From assembly GCF_018812025.1 (NCBI RefSeq), contig NC_063061.1, forward strand, positions 32,738,166 through 32,802,165: a stretch of 64,000 nucleotides of DNA, given 5' to 3'. The stretch comes from Megalobrama amblycephala. Lineage: Eukaryota; Chordata; Actinopteri; Cypriniformes; Xenocyprididae. Made by a program: the position numbers and the translations under genes. The notes beneath the pieces were generated by a model, which saw only the letters and a program-made list of their open reading frames with translations, made no database searches and had not been told where the DNA came from. This document shows positions 21,683 to 33,373 of the stretch, piece after piece (position 1 is the stretch's first letter; each line of letters begins with the position of its first letter).

Positions 21683-24600
21683 ACCAGCGAAGATGATCCA
21701 ATGGTCGTATATAGCAACCTTTGTCAGGTTGAGTCAAATGGCAGTATCATTTTGTTCCAAAACATCGCGAAGCTGGAAAAAGCTGACAGTTTGTTTTATA
21801 CTGATGTGTTGGTGAATGATACAGTCACTTGCCAAGGCCTGTTAGACACGGGTTCTATGGCATGTACTATTAATGAGGGAATCGAGCGCAAGTTGCTGGA
21901 TACATGTGGGATTCTTGAGTCTGGGCAGCCCCATGCCGATGTTTTGCTTGTAGGGTGTGGCGGTGTTCGGGTCAAACCCAAGTGTATCCATCAGCTAAAG
22001 ATGTGTGTGTATGGATTCTCAGTCATTGTGCCTACCTTGGTTGTACCAGGGCAAAAAGACCAATTAATTGTTGGTACTAACGTCATCAAGTATGTTCTCG
22101 GTCAACTTAAGCAGTCCCAAAGCTATTGGCGCGTTATGAACCAGCCAAACTCAACGGGAGAACCAGAAATTCAGCGGTTTTTGAGTATGCTGTCTGGGCA
22201 TGACAGATGGGAAGGTGGGAGCATCCCAACCGTTGTCGGTACCGCTAAGCTCACTCAAGCTGTCACGCTTTTACCTCAACAAGAGCACCTTGTGTGGGGC
22301 AGACTCCCGACCAGTTCCATCATTTCTGTGGGTAGTACCGTGTTAGTTGAGCCATCTAAGGCACAAACTCATAAGAAAGGTGTTCTTGTTGGGCGTGTTA
22401 TAGCCACATTGCCTGGTGACAGATGGGTACCGATTAAGTTGATTAACCCATCCGATAAACCTGTCACTTTGAGACGTAACACTAAAATAGCAGACGTGTC
22501 TCCTGTTTTAGCAGTTGAAGACCTGGACGTGCAGCCCGAACACTGTGATGTGGAGAATGTGAACGTGCAGAGCCAGTCCGTCTCCTCTAGCGTAGACGCG
22601 GGGGTGAGTTCTTCCTTGGGTATTCGTGAAGCACTGCAGAAGCTCGGTCTTAGTGATCTTGACATTGAGTCCTGCGAGGTGACTCCATATTGGAAAGACC
22701 AGCTTCTGCAGTTGATTCAGAAACATCAAGATGTGTTTTCTAAACATAAGTTAGACTGTGGTAAGGCCAAAGAATTTGTCCATAGGATCCACCTGTCTGA
22801 TAACCGGCCATTTAGACTTCCGTATCGGCGCGTTCCTCCAGCTCAGTATCAGACACTGAGAAAAGTGCTCTCGGATATGGAAGAGCAAGAGATTATCCGA
22901 AAGTCTTGTAGTGAATGGGCGTCTCCGCTGGTCCTGGTATGGAAGAAAAGCGGTGATCTTCGTGTTTGTGTTGATTACCGCTGGCTTAATGCCCGGACCA
23001 TCAAGGACGCTCACCCCTTACCTCACCAAGCAGACTGCTTGGCGGCCTTAGGTGGAAACGCGATCTTCAGCGCGATGGATCTTACCTCCGGCTTTTATAA
23101 TATCGCAATGGCCGAGGAGGACAAAAAGCTTACGGCCTTCACAACGCCGATGGGGCTGTTTGAGTTTAATCGGTTACCGCAAGGGTTGTGCAATAGCCCC
23201 GCCAGTTTTATGCGCCTAATGACTAACATCTTCGGCGATCAAAACTTCCTGACGTTGCTTTGCTATCTGGATGACCTACTCGTGTACGCCCCAGATGAGG
23301 GAGAGGCCATAAAGAGGCTCGAGTTAGTGTTCAGTAGGCTCAGAGAGCATGGTTTAAAGTTAGCGCCCAAAAAGTGTCATTTCCTCCGGAGGAGCGTGCG
23401 GTTTTTAGGGCATGTCATTGACAGTTCAGGGGTAGCGACTGACCCAGATAAGGTCAGCGTTATTGGAGCAGTGACAGAGTCTGATTTAAGGATGGAAGAT
23501 GGGGTAACTCCCTCCCAAAGAAAGATCAAATCGTTCCTTGGTATGGTGCTGTATTACCAGAGGTTTATCCAAAATTGCTCCACCATCGCGAAACCTCTTT
23601 TTGCTTTGACCGCTGCGCCAAGGGGCAAGAAGCCTCCGGGGAAGGGTGCTGCTGCATTCAGAAAGTTGAGTCCTGGTGACTGGAAGGAAGAGCACAGTAG
23701 GGCCTTCCAGCAGTTAAAAGCTGCCTTGATCAATTCTGTGGTACTCACACATCCTGATTTCGGTCGCCCGTTTATTTTGTCCACTGACGCGTCCATGGAC
23801 GGTTTAGGTGCTGTGTTATCACAGGTTGCAGAGGGTGAGACTAGAGCTCGTCCGATCGCTTTTGCAAGCAAAGCCCTTACTCGCGCTCAGGTGAAGTATC
23901 CTGCTCACCGCTTAGAGTTTTTGGCTTTGAAGTGGTCCGTCTGCGACAAATTCAGCCACTGGCTGAAAGGCCATGAATTTGTTGTCTGGACGGACAATAA
24001 TCCCTTAACTTACATCCTTACAAAGCCTAAACTCGACGCGTGTGAGCAGAGATGGGTTTCCAAGTTGGCGCCCTATCGTTTCAGTATCAAGTATATACCT
24101 GGCAGTAAGAACGTAGTGGCCGATGCTTTAAGTCGTCAACCCTTTGTCCATAACCGGGTCAGTCAGAGGTTACTGAATGAGCCTTACAATGCGTTGCTTA
24201 ATGAAGCAGAGCAATTTGAGAGAGACACAGTGCAGGATGCATTTAGGCTTAGTGCTGGTATCCAGAGTGCTGAATTTTCTCCTTGTGTAACACCAAGTCG
24301 TTGTCCACTCTCCAGTGCTGAAGTGTCTGCGGTGTTGGAGGGTCACAATGACTGGGAAGCAGGAGTTGAGTCAAGGGCAATCTCCTGGATTGCCCAAGAC
24401 ACCCAACATCTATTGCCTCCTGGGCAGTGCCCGTTACCAGTCTTCTCGTTAGACGAGCTTCGAGACAGACAACAAAACGATCCTTGTCTGTCCAGGGTCC
24501 TGTTTTACGTCAATAGGGGCAAGAGAGCCTCACGTCGTGAGCGTGCTGGTGAGACATATAAGGTGCTCAGAGTCTTGAAACAGTGGGACAAATTAAAGTT

Positions 24601-26245
24601 ACTCGATGGTGTGCTGTATCGCGTAAGCAAAGATAACTTGACAGGAAAGAAACGGTTACAGTACATTGTCCCATCTTCTTTAATTATGCAAGTGATGACA
24701 GGCGTTCACGATGAAGCAGGGCACCAGGGCCAGGGTAGAACTATGCACCTGGCCAGACAAAGGTTCTTTTGGGTCGGGTTGGAACAAGACGTCCGTAGGT
24801 ACGTTAAGTGTTGTAAGCGCTGCGTCGTCAGTAAAACACTCGAACCCGAAGGCAGAGCCCCTTTAGAGAGCGTGAAAACATCAAGTCCAATGGAGCTAGT
24901 ATGCATTGATTTTTGGACAGCAGAAAGCTCAAAAGGTCGTAATGTGGACGTGCTGGTCGTGACTGACCATTTTTCTCGAATGTCTCATGCTTTCCTTTGC
25001 CGTGACCAGTCCGCAAAGCAGGTAGCACAACAATTGTGGGATCGTTATTTTTGTGTGTACGGGTTTCCTGACAGGATCCACTCGGATCAGGGGGCCAACT
25101 TTGAAAGCCAACTGATTCGAGAGTTGCTGCAGGTTGCCGGAGTAAAAAAGTCACGAACAACTGCCTATCATCCAATGGGAAATGGGAGTGTTGAGCGGTT
25201 TAACAGAACCTTGGGCAACATGATCAGAGCACTCCCGCCAAGGTCCAAAGAAAAGTGGTCACAGTTGCTTCAGACCCTAACCTTTGCGTATAACTGTACC
25301 GCGCATGAGTCCACCGGCTATGCTCCCTTTTTCTTAATGTTTGGTAGGATCCCAAAGCTGCCTGTAGATGTAATGTTCGGCAACATCGAGAGAGACTGTG
25401 ACGTTGTTGATTACGACAAGTACATAAAGAGATTAAAAGCTGACCTGAAAGAGGCACTTGCTGTTGCTCAGAAGAACATAGACTCTAGTCAGCAACGTCA
25501 GACAGAGTTGTACAACCAAAGGACGAAAGGTCGTAACATTGAGTTGGGTGATCAAGTTCTGCTGGCCAACAAAGGTGAACGTGGGAAGAGAAAACTGGCA
25601 GACAGGTGGGAGTCCACGCCTTATAGGGTAGTTGCGTTGAACCCCCAGTGCCACATTTACCGCATACGTAACACCAGAACGGGTCAGGAGAAAACTGTTC
25701 ACCGCAATTTGTTGTTACAAGCGAATTTCCTGCCACTTGAGTTGGAAGAACCTGAATTACCCGAGTATAGTGGCGGATCTGTCCTTAGCAGTAGAAGTGT
25801 GTCCATGGATGATGTTGGTCCTGCATCCGAGTTGTGTTCTTTGTCTGATCGAGTTGCCAGTTGGGTGGAAAAGACTGCAGCTTCTGAGGATTCTCAGAGG
25901 TCGTCCTGCTGTCCTGATAGTGCTGCATCATTGGACATAGTCCTTGAGTCATCGGGACAGGAACAACCTGTGTCAAAAGATGATTGTACCGAGGAGAGCA
26001 GCAATGTAGTCAATCCAGATGAAAGTTGTGATTCTTGCAGTTTGCTTTCTGAGGCAGTTCTCCATGATGATAGTCATGTTTCACTTGCTGAAGTTGTTGA
26101 GCCACCTCCTGGTCAAGGTGAAATGGGAGTTCGGACCAGAGTGGGTAGGATTGTGAAACCCGTCAACAGATTGATAGAGAACATGACTCAATCTATCAAA
26201 TCTCTGAATCCAGTTGGTGGGGTTGTAAGATCTTTATTGAAATAA
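21629..26245 (+). CDS. pol: Pol of the Ty3/gypsy element (PR-RT-RH-IN)
   Basis: Read in the -1 frame after the slippery site, giving about 1538 residues with no stops. The frame has an upstream ATG at 21575, but frameshift entry is more likely. In order: aspartic protease motif LLDTGS (DTG 21845-21853); reverse transcriptase with VDYRWLNARTIKD, LPQGLCNSP and YLDD (23264-23275); RNase H with STDAS (Asp at 23786) and WTDNNPL; integrase zinc-binding HHCC (His 24707 and 24722, Cys 24812 and 24821), then the D,D(35)E triad (Asp 24908, Asp 25085, Glu 25193); and a GPY/F-like module near DRWESTPYRVV. The order RT-RH-IN defines Ty3/gypsy. No chromodomain and no envelope-like frame is seen before the 3' LTR. 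All catalytic residues checked are present, so the element may be active. Confidence 0.95.
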   Translation, partial: LDHSHWGEGSVSVESQPLTSEDDPMVVYSNLCQVESNGSIILFQNIAKLEKADSLFYTDVLVNDTVTCQGLLDTGSMACTINEGIERKLLDTCGILESGQPHADVLLVGCGGVRVKPKCIHQLKMCVYGFSVIVPTLVVPGQKDQLIVGTNVIKYVLGQLKQSQSYWRVMNQPNSTGEPEIQRFLSMLSGHDRWEGGSIPTVVGTAKLTQAVTLLPQQEHLVWGRLPTSSIISVGSTVLVEPSKAQTHKKGVLVGRVIATLPGDRWVPIKLINPSDKPVTLRRNTKIADVSPVLAVEDLDVQPEHCDVENVNVQSQSVSSSVDAGVSSSLGIREALQKLGLSDLDIESCEVTPYWKDQLLQLIQKHQDVFSKHKLDCGKAKEFVHRIHLSDNRPFRLPYRRVPPAQYQTLRKVLSDMEEQEIIRKSCSEWASPLVLVWKKSGDLRVCVDYRWLNARTIKDAHPLPHQADCLAALGGNAIFSAMDLTSGFYNIAMAEEDKKLTAFTTPMGLFEFNRLPQGLCNSPASFMRLMTNIFGDQNFLTLLCYLDDLLVYAPDEGEAIKRLELVFSRLREHGLKLAPKKCHFLRRSVRFLGHVIDSSGVATDPDKVSVIGAVTESDLRMEDGVTPSQRKIKSFLGMVLYYQRFIQNCSTIAKPLFALTAAPRGKKPPGKGAAAFRKLSPGDWKEEHSRAFQQLKAALINSVVLTHPDFGRPFILSTDASMDGLGAVLSQVAEGETRARPIAFASKALTRAQVKYPAHRLEFLALKWSVCDKFSHWLKGHEFVVWTDNNPLTYILTKPKLDACEQRWVSKLAPYRFSIKYIPGSKNVVADALSRQPFVHNRVSQRLLNEPYNALLNEAEQFERDTVQDAFRLSAGIQSAEFSPCVTPSRCPLSSAEVSAVLEGHNDWEAGVESRAISWIAQDTQHLLPPGQCPLPVFSLDELRDRQQNDPCLSRVLFYVNRGKRASRRERAGETYKVLRVLKQWDKLKLLDGVLYRVSKDNLTGKKRLQYIVPSSLIMQVMTGVHDEAGHQGQGRTMHLARQRFFWVGLEQDVRRYVKCCKRCVVSKTLEPEGRAPLESVKTSSPMELVCIDFWTAESSKGRNVDVLVVTDHFSRMSHAFLCRDQSAKQVAQQLWDRYFCVYGFPDRIHSDQGANFESQLIRELLQVAGVKKSRTTAYHPMGNGSVERFNRTLGNMIRALPPRSKEKWSQLLQTLTFAYNCTAHESTGYAPFFLMFGRIPKLPVDVMFGNIERDCDVVDYDKYIKRLKADLKEALAVAQKNIDSSQQRQTELYNQRTKGRNIELGDQVLLANKGERGKRKLADRWESTPYRVVALNPQCHIYRIRNTRTGQEKTVHRNLLLQANFLPLELEEPELPEYSGGSVLSSRSVSMDDVGPASELCSLSDRVASWVEKTAASEDSQRSSCCPDSAASLDIVLESSGQEQPVSKDDCTEESSNVVNPDESCDSCSLLSEAVLHDDSHVSLAEVVEPPPGQGEMGVRTRVGRIVKPVNRLIENMTQSIKSLNPVGGVVRSLLK

Positions 26246-26541
26246 GAATGTACAGTACATTAGAACTTTATTTTCTTCTATCATTTTGAGTTGTACAATT
26301 AAACATCTGTGAGTTAATGTATCTCAGTACATTGTTGTTCCAGATCGGAGATGAAGTTTCATCTGAGATGAATAGTGTTTAAGGCACCTTTTGCGGGTGA
26401 TTGCAGTGGGCCTGATCAACCTGCCGTACTCGCCTTCCCTGTGAGTGGGAAACATATTTTGTTGCACGATATTCTGGGTAACAGATTGTCTAATCGCTCC
26501 AGTGTGTACTATCCCTGTAATAGTCAAAATTTGTGAAGTTC

Positions 26542-26552
26542 AGGGGGGAGAA
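26542..26552 (+). promoter_or_regulatory. polypurine tract
   Basis: AGGGGGGAGAA directly abuts the 3' LTR, where plus-strand priming occurs in LTR retrotransposons. Confidence 0.85.
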
Positions 26553-27857
26553 TGTAACTGGTGTGAAAAATTTATTGATTTAATCTGACTTTTGTTTATT
26601 TCCTTCTGTATTTGTATTATTTTTATTTATTTTATTTTTTTTCCCTTCTCTTAAATTGGTTTATAAATGCTTATATTTTTCTACATTTGTACAAATTGGT
26701 ATAGTGAACTTCACGAAATTTTGTTTCGATATTATCATTCACAAGTTATATGAAAATAGCGTTAAAATAGCGGAACTTTTCTTTGGGGATTTGTTGGGGA
26801 AGGGAACGTTATCGGTGGAACGCACCTGCGGGGTTTCCTCTTGCACGGCAAGCGATTGCGTCAGTCTACTTGTGTATGAAGCCGATGACGCATGTGATTT
26901 TTCGCTTCCCCCGAAAAATATCCTGGTATGATGATGTTACTTGTTTAAAATGCATATTTGTTGCTGGAAGAATGTGATTGATTTATAGTAACATTTGATT
27001 ATGTTAGCTATGATGAAAATGTATCGTTTAATGTGTTATTTGGTTTAAATGATGTATATCATGACGCTAACTAATTAGCATTGTATGCTTAGTGTGTACC
27101 AGAGTGGGAGAAGCTGTCGCCCCGTTGCTCCACTGATTATTTCTCTTAATTACAGGTATGTTCGATCAATCAGTTCTGTTTCAAAAAGAAAAGAGATTTA
27201 GTTGACTGATAATGAATGTATATTGTACAGAGAGTGTGTTAATGGGAGAGAGAATCGAATTTAATTGTTTATGCTGTCTGTGACGCACTTTGTGCGGCCT
27301 GCGCATGGTACGGTGCTGATTATATCCCATGTTTTATTCCATTTTTGATGTTTAATGTGTGAAATATGGGTTTATACATACAAGTGGTATTATAATTGTT
27401 TATATGTTATTATAGGAAGTTATATTGTATAAATATTTGAATTAATGCATATGTTAATAATGTAATATAGATATTGTATTTAATATACTATTGTAATATA
27501 CTAATTATTTTATATTATACACTACTGTAATATATTTATTGTAATAGAATAAGAATATTGATCTGATGTATAAGAAAAACAAGATATTTATATATTTATA
27601 AGCAGTATAATTGATTTAAATTTATATAATTCTTTTCCATTATTGTATAATGTCAGTCTACTTGTGTATGAAGCCGATGACGCATGTGATTTTCGCTTCC
27701 CCCGAAAAATATCCTGTGTGTACCAGAGTGGGAGAAGCTGTCGCCCCGTTGCTCCACTGATTATTTCTCTTAATTACAGAAGTACAGTGCTGAATCTCAA
27801 CAAGTGGTTGTGTGGTCCTTGTGTGAGTGTGAGAGTGACCGGTCCAGACACGCTACA
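26553..27857 (+). mobile_element. 3' LTR of the Ty3/gypsy element
   Basis: This 1305-bp repeat matches 18631-19934. Differences found by eye: A for G in the GCTTAT(G/A)TTTTTC tract, one extra T in GATTTTTCGC, and GCGCATGG for GCACATGG. It ends GCTACA and is followed by TACA. The intron-like and spliced blocks are repeated here too (intron-like interval from 26926). Confidence 0.95.
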
Positions 27858-28614
27858 TACACATGTATTCTATAATAGGTGCTTGTGCATTTTTATAGTA
27901 ATGTACTGTATATCATGAGAATACTGTGCATTACATGCAGTTAGTGTTTTGTGGATTCTGGTCGTTCCTTTCACAACATAATTGCATCCAACACTTTCAC
28001 TTTGATACTTGTGTGTATGCTGTAGTGACAATAAAGAATTTTAATTTATTTGAATTGATTCATATTTTCATTTACATTTATTCAACTGTTTTTTTTTTTA
28101 TATATATGTCACAATTGAAACTGTTGATGATTGTTAAAAAAATCTACTTTTATATGTTAGATGATAATGTTAATTAAATAAAATAACTAAATAAAATTAT
28201 TAGAATGATAAAAAAAATGGCAACAAGATCATTCTTTGTGTGGAGTACTGAAATGCCCTTTGAGGTCTATACCGTCTTACAGCAAGCCACGACTGTTATT
28301 TTCATATTGTTTGAATCCTTCAGAATTGAGTGATCATTAATTGTGATGTTGAGATTGTGGTGTATGTGCAATTGGTAACAATGGGTAGAGTGATGGCCAT
28401 GGTTGCCAACCTTGATTACCTGGTTGGAGTGACACTTTCTTGACGGCTGAATATATACATGTATATGATACTAGTATTCTCTTTAAATTGTAACAGCACA
28501 ACCTAATCAGACCCAACAAAAGATAAGAATCATCAGAAATAATCAAATATTCTCCAAAAACATTGGACATTATGCAATATCTTGAGTATTATAACCTTTA
28601 ATGTACAATTAAAC
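27858..28614. other. intergenic, right flank of the gypsy element
   Basis: No gene recognised. A T-run and short (TA) tract lie near 28088-28108. TGACAATAAAGAATTTTAATT at about 28026 resembles a retroposon tail, but this is weak. Confidence 0.45.
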
Positions 28615-30026
28615 CTCAAGACATTTTCTCTCGCGTTTGATCTCTCACGCTCCTAAAAGTTTATGTCGACAAAGTAGAAGCCGCAGATAAATACAGATAA
28701 AATTCAAAAAAAGCGCTAAATGACATAAGAAGCCGCTTACAGACGCTCATCTCCACACATGTAATTGTAAACACAACGCTGACGTCTTCACTTCCAGGTC
28801 AAGAAGAAGCTGTCAATCAAAAACTCAGTAGCCAATGAGAACACACCACTGCTGGCCCCGCCCCCGCGAGAGATTTGTGCCAGAAAGACGAACGAAAACT
28901 CTGGGATCGTAAACGAAAACTTCAGAAGCATAAATGAAAACTCTGAAAATGCTTTTGTAAGTAAAGATCAGTGAAAGAAAGAAAAGAAACTGTTAGCAAA
29001 ACATGCAGTGTATTAAAAACAAAGTCAAACATTTTGCCTGCGATTTTTTTTTTTTTAAGTTTCAAAGACATTTTATTCAGTTTCAATTTATATTTTTATT
29101 AGTTTTTTTGAAAAGTTACGTTCATTATTTTTGGATCAAAAGTAATTCCATACGCCCCCTGGTTCCCTCAAGATTTTCCTGTTTTTTCTTTTCAATTTAT
29201 GAGTAAAATACAGCCTTTGGTAAACAAACTTGACAATACTTTGATGTTTTGTTTTACAACGTAATTACACACAACCATACCATACCAACCTCAAGTTTTG
29301 CCGTCGCGATCACTAGTTAGATGAGCACTGACCATAGACTGTAAAAAAATTTGGACGTAGTGTCCGTGACGTCACCCATAGAATTCTGAACAGCAGTTTT
29401 GATGCGTAAATGAGGCCGCGGCCATCTTAGCTGCACGTGACCGCACGTCACTCACGGATAACTGAAAATGGGCAAAGAGGCGGGACGAAGTTGGAGCCCA
29501 TGCGACTTGTTGCTGAAACCACGCCCGCCCTAGCTATCTATCTTAGATACTATCTAAAATATTAATAAAGATAGCAATATCATTAGAAAGTAGGCTACTA
29601 AAGGATTACTGTCAATCTACGGTGATTTTTTTATGATAACGTTATAGATGCTCCAATACCAGTAGGCTAATTAATTTGTGTGGGGTGTGCAAATAACACA
29701 AATCAAATGGGATTTCATACCTTTATAATGAAATAGAGATCGCGAGATGAATCCAATCCGTGGCACTTGGGTAAAATATATATGTACCAGATGTATATCT
29801 CTCAAATGTTCTCTCAAACTAATGAGCACGTATCCAAAGTATAATTTTTCAAAATAGTGCAGCAGTTTTAGTTATAATATCCAAGTGCTGTCGGAGTTGT
29901 ATATCCTCCTGGTATTGTCATTGTTGTAAATCTCAGGAACAAAACTTTTAGCCAATGCCACGACGATCCAACAACGTGTGTTCCGCATGCGAGCACATGT
30001 ACACAGACTGACATCTGTCTCAAGTA

Positions 30027-30764
30027 CACTGTTGCCAACTATTTTCAAAGGAAAGTAGCTAAAGCCTGCCCAAAAAGTCGCTAAATGTCGCTAGATGACG
30101 TCATGGGTAAATTAGCATATTCGTGACGTCATCACGTCGGTTGCATTCCGCCTGTCTAATGTGTTTTCTCTCCTAATCCGTGCTCACATAGCCTACTGTA
30201 TTTTAATACAATATAATATAATATAGCCGAATGTCAAATAAAGCTGTTCTCATATATATATATATAATTTATTTTTTTGTCCGGCAACAAAACGCGTATG
30301 ATATAATGAATGACATTTTTATACATTTGTAAATTACATGAATTCAGAGAGCTCGGAAACTGGATGAACTAAAGCTCTGTGATAGTGAGTAAAATAAGTG
30401 ATAATAAGCACACGAGAAAAAATGGAAATCAAAACCATCAAACTAAATTCTTTAAATATAAAACAAAGGAGAATCAGAAATAGTGTTTGGTCCGTGGCAA
30501 CACTGTGTGCTCGTACTCGCTCATTCACATCTGTCAGATGCCGTGCACTCAACGGTGCTGCTGCTCCTCTCAGCCACTCAATGACGGCAGCGGGAAAGCA
30601 AGACCTCGCGCTCACAGGACAGTGCTGGTGACATTTGAAAAGTTACTGAGGTTTGTCCAAAAAGTCGCTAGATTTGTCGCTAGGCGCTTTTTTGAAAAAT
30701 TGTCGCTAAAGGGGTCTGAAAAGTCGCTAAATCTAGCGACAAAGTCGCTAAGTTGGCAACACTG
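30027..30764. mobile_element. hAT-like non-autonomous element, 738 bp
   Basis: Ends CACTGTTGCCAACT and AGTTGGCAACACTG are inverted repeats with one mismatch. The 8-bp CTCAAGTA flanks both sides (30019-30026, 30765-30772), and the pre-insertion form without the element is seen in the repeat copy at about 6525-6545. Subterminal GTCGCTAGATTTGTCGCTA motifs recur. No transposase. Confidence 0.85.
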
Positions 30765-31650
30765 CTCAAGTATGCAGCAAGCCATATATTGTATAAAATA
30801 ATACAGAAAAAAGCACAAATACGACTGAGGACTCAAGACATTTTCTCTCGCGTTTGATCTCTCACGCTCCTAAAAGTTTATGTCGACAAAGTAGAAGCCG
30901 CAGATAAATACAGATAAAATTCAAAAAAAGCGCTAAATGACATAAGAAGCCGCTTACAGACGCTCATCTCCACACATGTAATTGTAAACACAACGCTGAC
31001 GTCTTCACTTCCAGGTCAAGAAGAAGCTGTCAATCAAAAACTCAGTAGCCAATGAGAACACACCACTGCTGGCCCCGCCCCCGCGAGAGATTTGTGCCAG
31101 AAAGACGAACGAAAACTCTGGGATCGTAAACGAAAACTTCAGAAGCATAAATGAAAACTCTGAAAATGCTTTTGTAAGTAAAGATCAGTGAAAGAAAGAA
31201 AAGAAACTGTTAGCAAAACATGCAGTGTATTAAAAACAAAGTCAAACATTTTGCCTGCGATTTTTTTTTTTTTAAGTTTCAAAGACATTTTATTCAGTTT
31301 CAATTTATATTTTTATTAGTTTTTTTGAAAAGTTACGTTCATTATTTTTGGATCAAAAGTAATTCCATACGCCCCCTGGTTCCCTCAAGATTTTCCTGTT
31401 TTTTCTTTTCAATTTATGAGTAAAATACAGCCTTTGGTAAACAAACTTGACAATACTTTGATGTTTTGTTTTACAACGTAATTACACACAACCATACCAT
31501 ACCAACCTCAAGTTTTGCCGTCGCGATCACTAGTTAGATGAGCACTGACCATAGACTGTAAAAAAATATGGACGTAGTGTCCGTGACGTCACCCATAGAA
31601 TTCTGAACAGCAGTTTTGATGCGTAAATGAGGCCGCGGCCATCTTAGCTG

Positions 31651-31922
31651 TGTGGCAACACTGTGTGCTCGTACTCGCTCATTCACATCTGTCAGATGCC
31701 GTGCACTCAACGGTGCTGCTGCTCCTCTCAGCCACTCAATGACGGCAGCGGGAAAGCAAGACCTCGCGCTCACAGGACAGTGCTGGTGACATTTGAAAAG
31801 TTACTGAGGTTTGTCCAAAAAGTCGCTAGATTTGTCGCTAGGCGCTTTTTTGAAAAATTGTCGCTAAAGGGGTCTGAAAAGTCGCTAAATCTAGCGACAA
31901 AGTCGCTAAGTTGGCAACACTG
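31651..31922. mobile_element. right part of the same hAT-like element in the second tandem unit
   Basis: This matches 30493-30764 and keeps the right end and the CTCAAGTA duplication (31923-31930); its left half was lost in the deletion at about 31650. Confidence 0.85.
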
Positions 31923-33373
31923 CTCAAGTATGCAGCAAGCCATATATTGTATAAAATAATACAGAAAAAAGCACAAATACGACTGAGATGCCAAATTCAG
32001 CGGCTGAAATGAGCTGCTGAGGTAACATGACGGCTCACAGACAGCAGCGGCATACCTGTCACTCAAGTGACCACGCCCTTAATTATGCAGAACTTTAAGG
32101 CTTAATATAATTTAAACAGATGAGCTATAAAAAAATTCACCCCCCTCAGAGTTGTCATGAAGGGCAAAATTCGCAGTATAGACCAAAACCACAATATGAA
32201 CCAGATTGTAAACATGTTTTTTTCTGCTGTAAACTTGACTAATTTAACATGATGGTCAATGAGATTCTGCTCACTTCTGCAGCCTGTCCCTAGCGGCCAG
32301 TCGATGAATTGCAGTTTAATTCACTTCCGAGAAACAGGGGGAGGTTGCCCCTTGGCACTGACACGTGTGGGGAAATAATCACGTATGTTTACGAGCCACG
32401 GTTTATGCTGGATTAAAAAAACTAATAGTTCCTTTTAGTCTGGAAAATCCTGTACACATTAATCATCAGAATATCACTTCTCCTATCTATGAAAATGTCC
32501 AGATTTTGAAATAATCCTGCGGATGGTCATTTTAAGAGGCATCTAATCAACTATTAACAACACATTGAAAATATACATAACCGGAAGAATCAATACAGTG
32601 CTTCAGTAGGCAAACCGTACAGATTCTCAATTTCACGTGATTGAAATGAAAACAAATGGCGACATCTATAGCAACTTCTGAGGAACTGCCAAACTATTGT
32701 CATAACTTTAGAAACAAATGCGAGGATAAAGACAGTACACAAAATCAATTTAAAACTTGACGATTTAATTTCTATTGCATTTTTACAAAATTATTTGTCA
32801 AAATATATAGGTATAACCATATAATGTAAGATCTTAGCAATCAGTACAAGAATTCAACAGCATAAACAAGATTAGTATATAATGAACTGTTTCCCTCCAA
32901 AGATAGTTAAATGACTTTGTAATCAATCACTCACAGGAACAAACAAGCAGAACTCCAGAACCTAATAATGACATTCAGACTCTCCTCCTATAAACAGCGT
33001 TCACCTGCTGTAAGTCTGGGCTTGTCTTAGCTTGTCTTGTACAGGCATTGGCATATAGTGTAATTTGCAGTATAACAGGCCTATATCAGTTAGAAAGGAT
33101 ATTTGGGACTTTCGGGCACTTATAATTCACACAATGGGCAGAATCTCAGTGATTCCAATGCAAAAAAGTCTTCAAGTATGTTCTTAATGCATCACTTCTA
33201 AAAAGAAAGACTAAAAACAAGTGTTTTTTTTTTTTGTTTGTTTTTTTGTTTTTTGTGATATGGATAACGGCTATTGTTGCCATTGACTCACAATTCCAAC
33301 TTTTTCTTAATCTGAATATCAAATTATTTACTTGTAAATCATGGATATGATTGTGAAACTCAGTTGTGAAAGC

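Larger units (their letters stand above)
28615..31987. repeat. 2.2-kb tandem duplication, second unit with an internal deletion
   Basis: 28615-30829 recurs from 30832 (offset 2217). In the second unit about 1.06 kb is missing: sequence corresponding to about 29433-30494 is deleted at 31650, joining CATCTTAGCTG to GTGGCAACAC. Both units start CTCAAGACATTTTCTCTCG, and the promoter-like module is carried twice (28680-29165, 30900-31382). Confidence 0.85.
29331..32365 (+). mobile_element. CATAGACTG-type dispersed repeat, copy 2, interrupted and duplicated
   Basis: It begins CATAGACTGTAAAAAAATTTGG at 29331 (again at 31549) and matches 5708-6898, including TGACGTCACCCATAG and the tail CTCAATGAGATTCTGCTC (about 32260-32275). 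A hAT-like element (30027-30764) and the tandem duplication split it. GCAGCCTGTCCCTAGCGGCCAG and following bases continue a common fish repeat end. Confidence 0.6.

Noticed and set aside
22369..25976. Antisense and overlapping frames of 60-115 codons within pol
   Set aside because: Shadows of the intact pol frame.
26246..26552. Possible envelope gene between pol and 3' LTR
   Set aside because: Only about 300 nt, with no plus-strand frame of useful length.
30487..30836. Open frames in the hAT-like element
   Set aside because: Several overlapping frames on both strands and no transposase motif; the element is too short to be autonomous.
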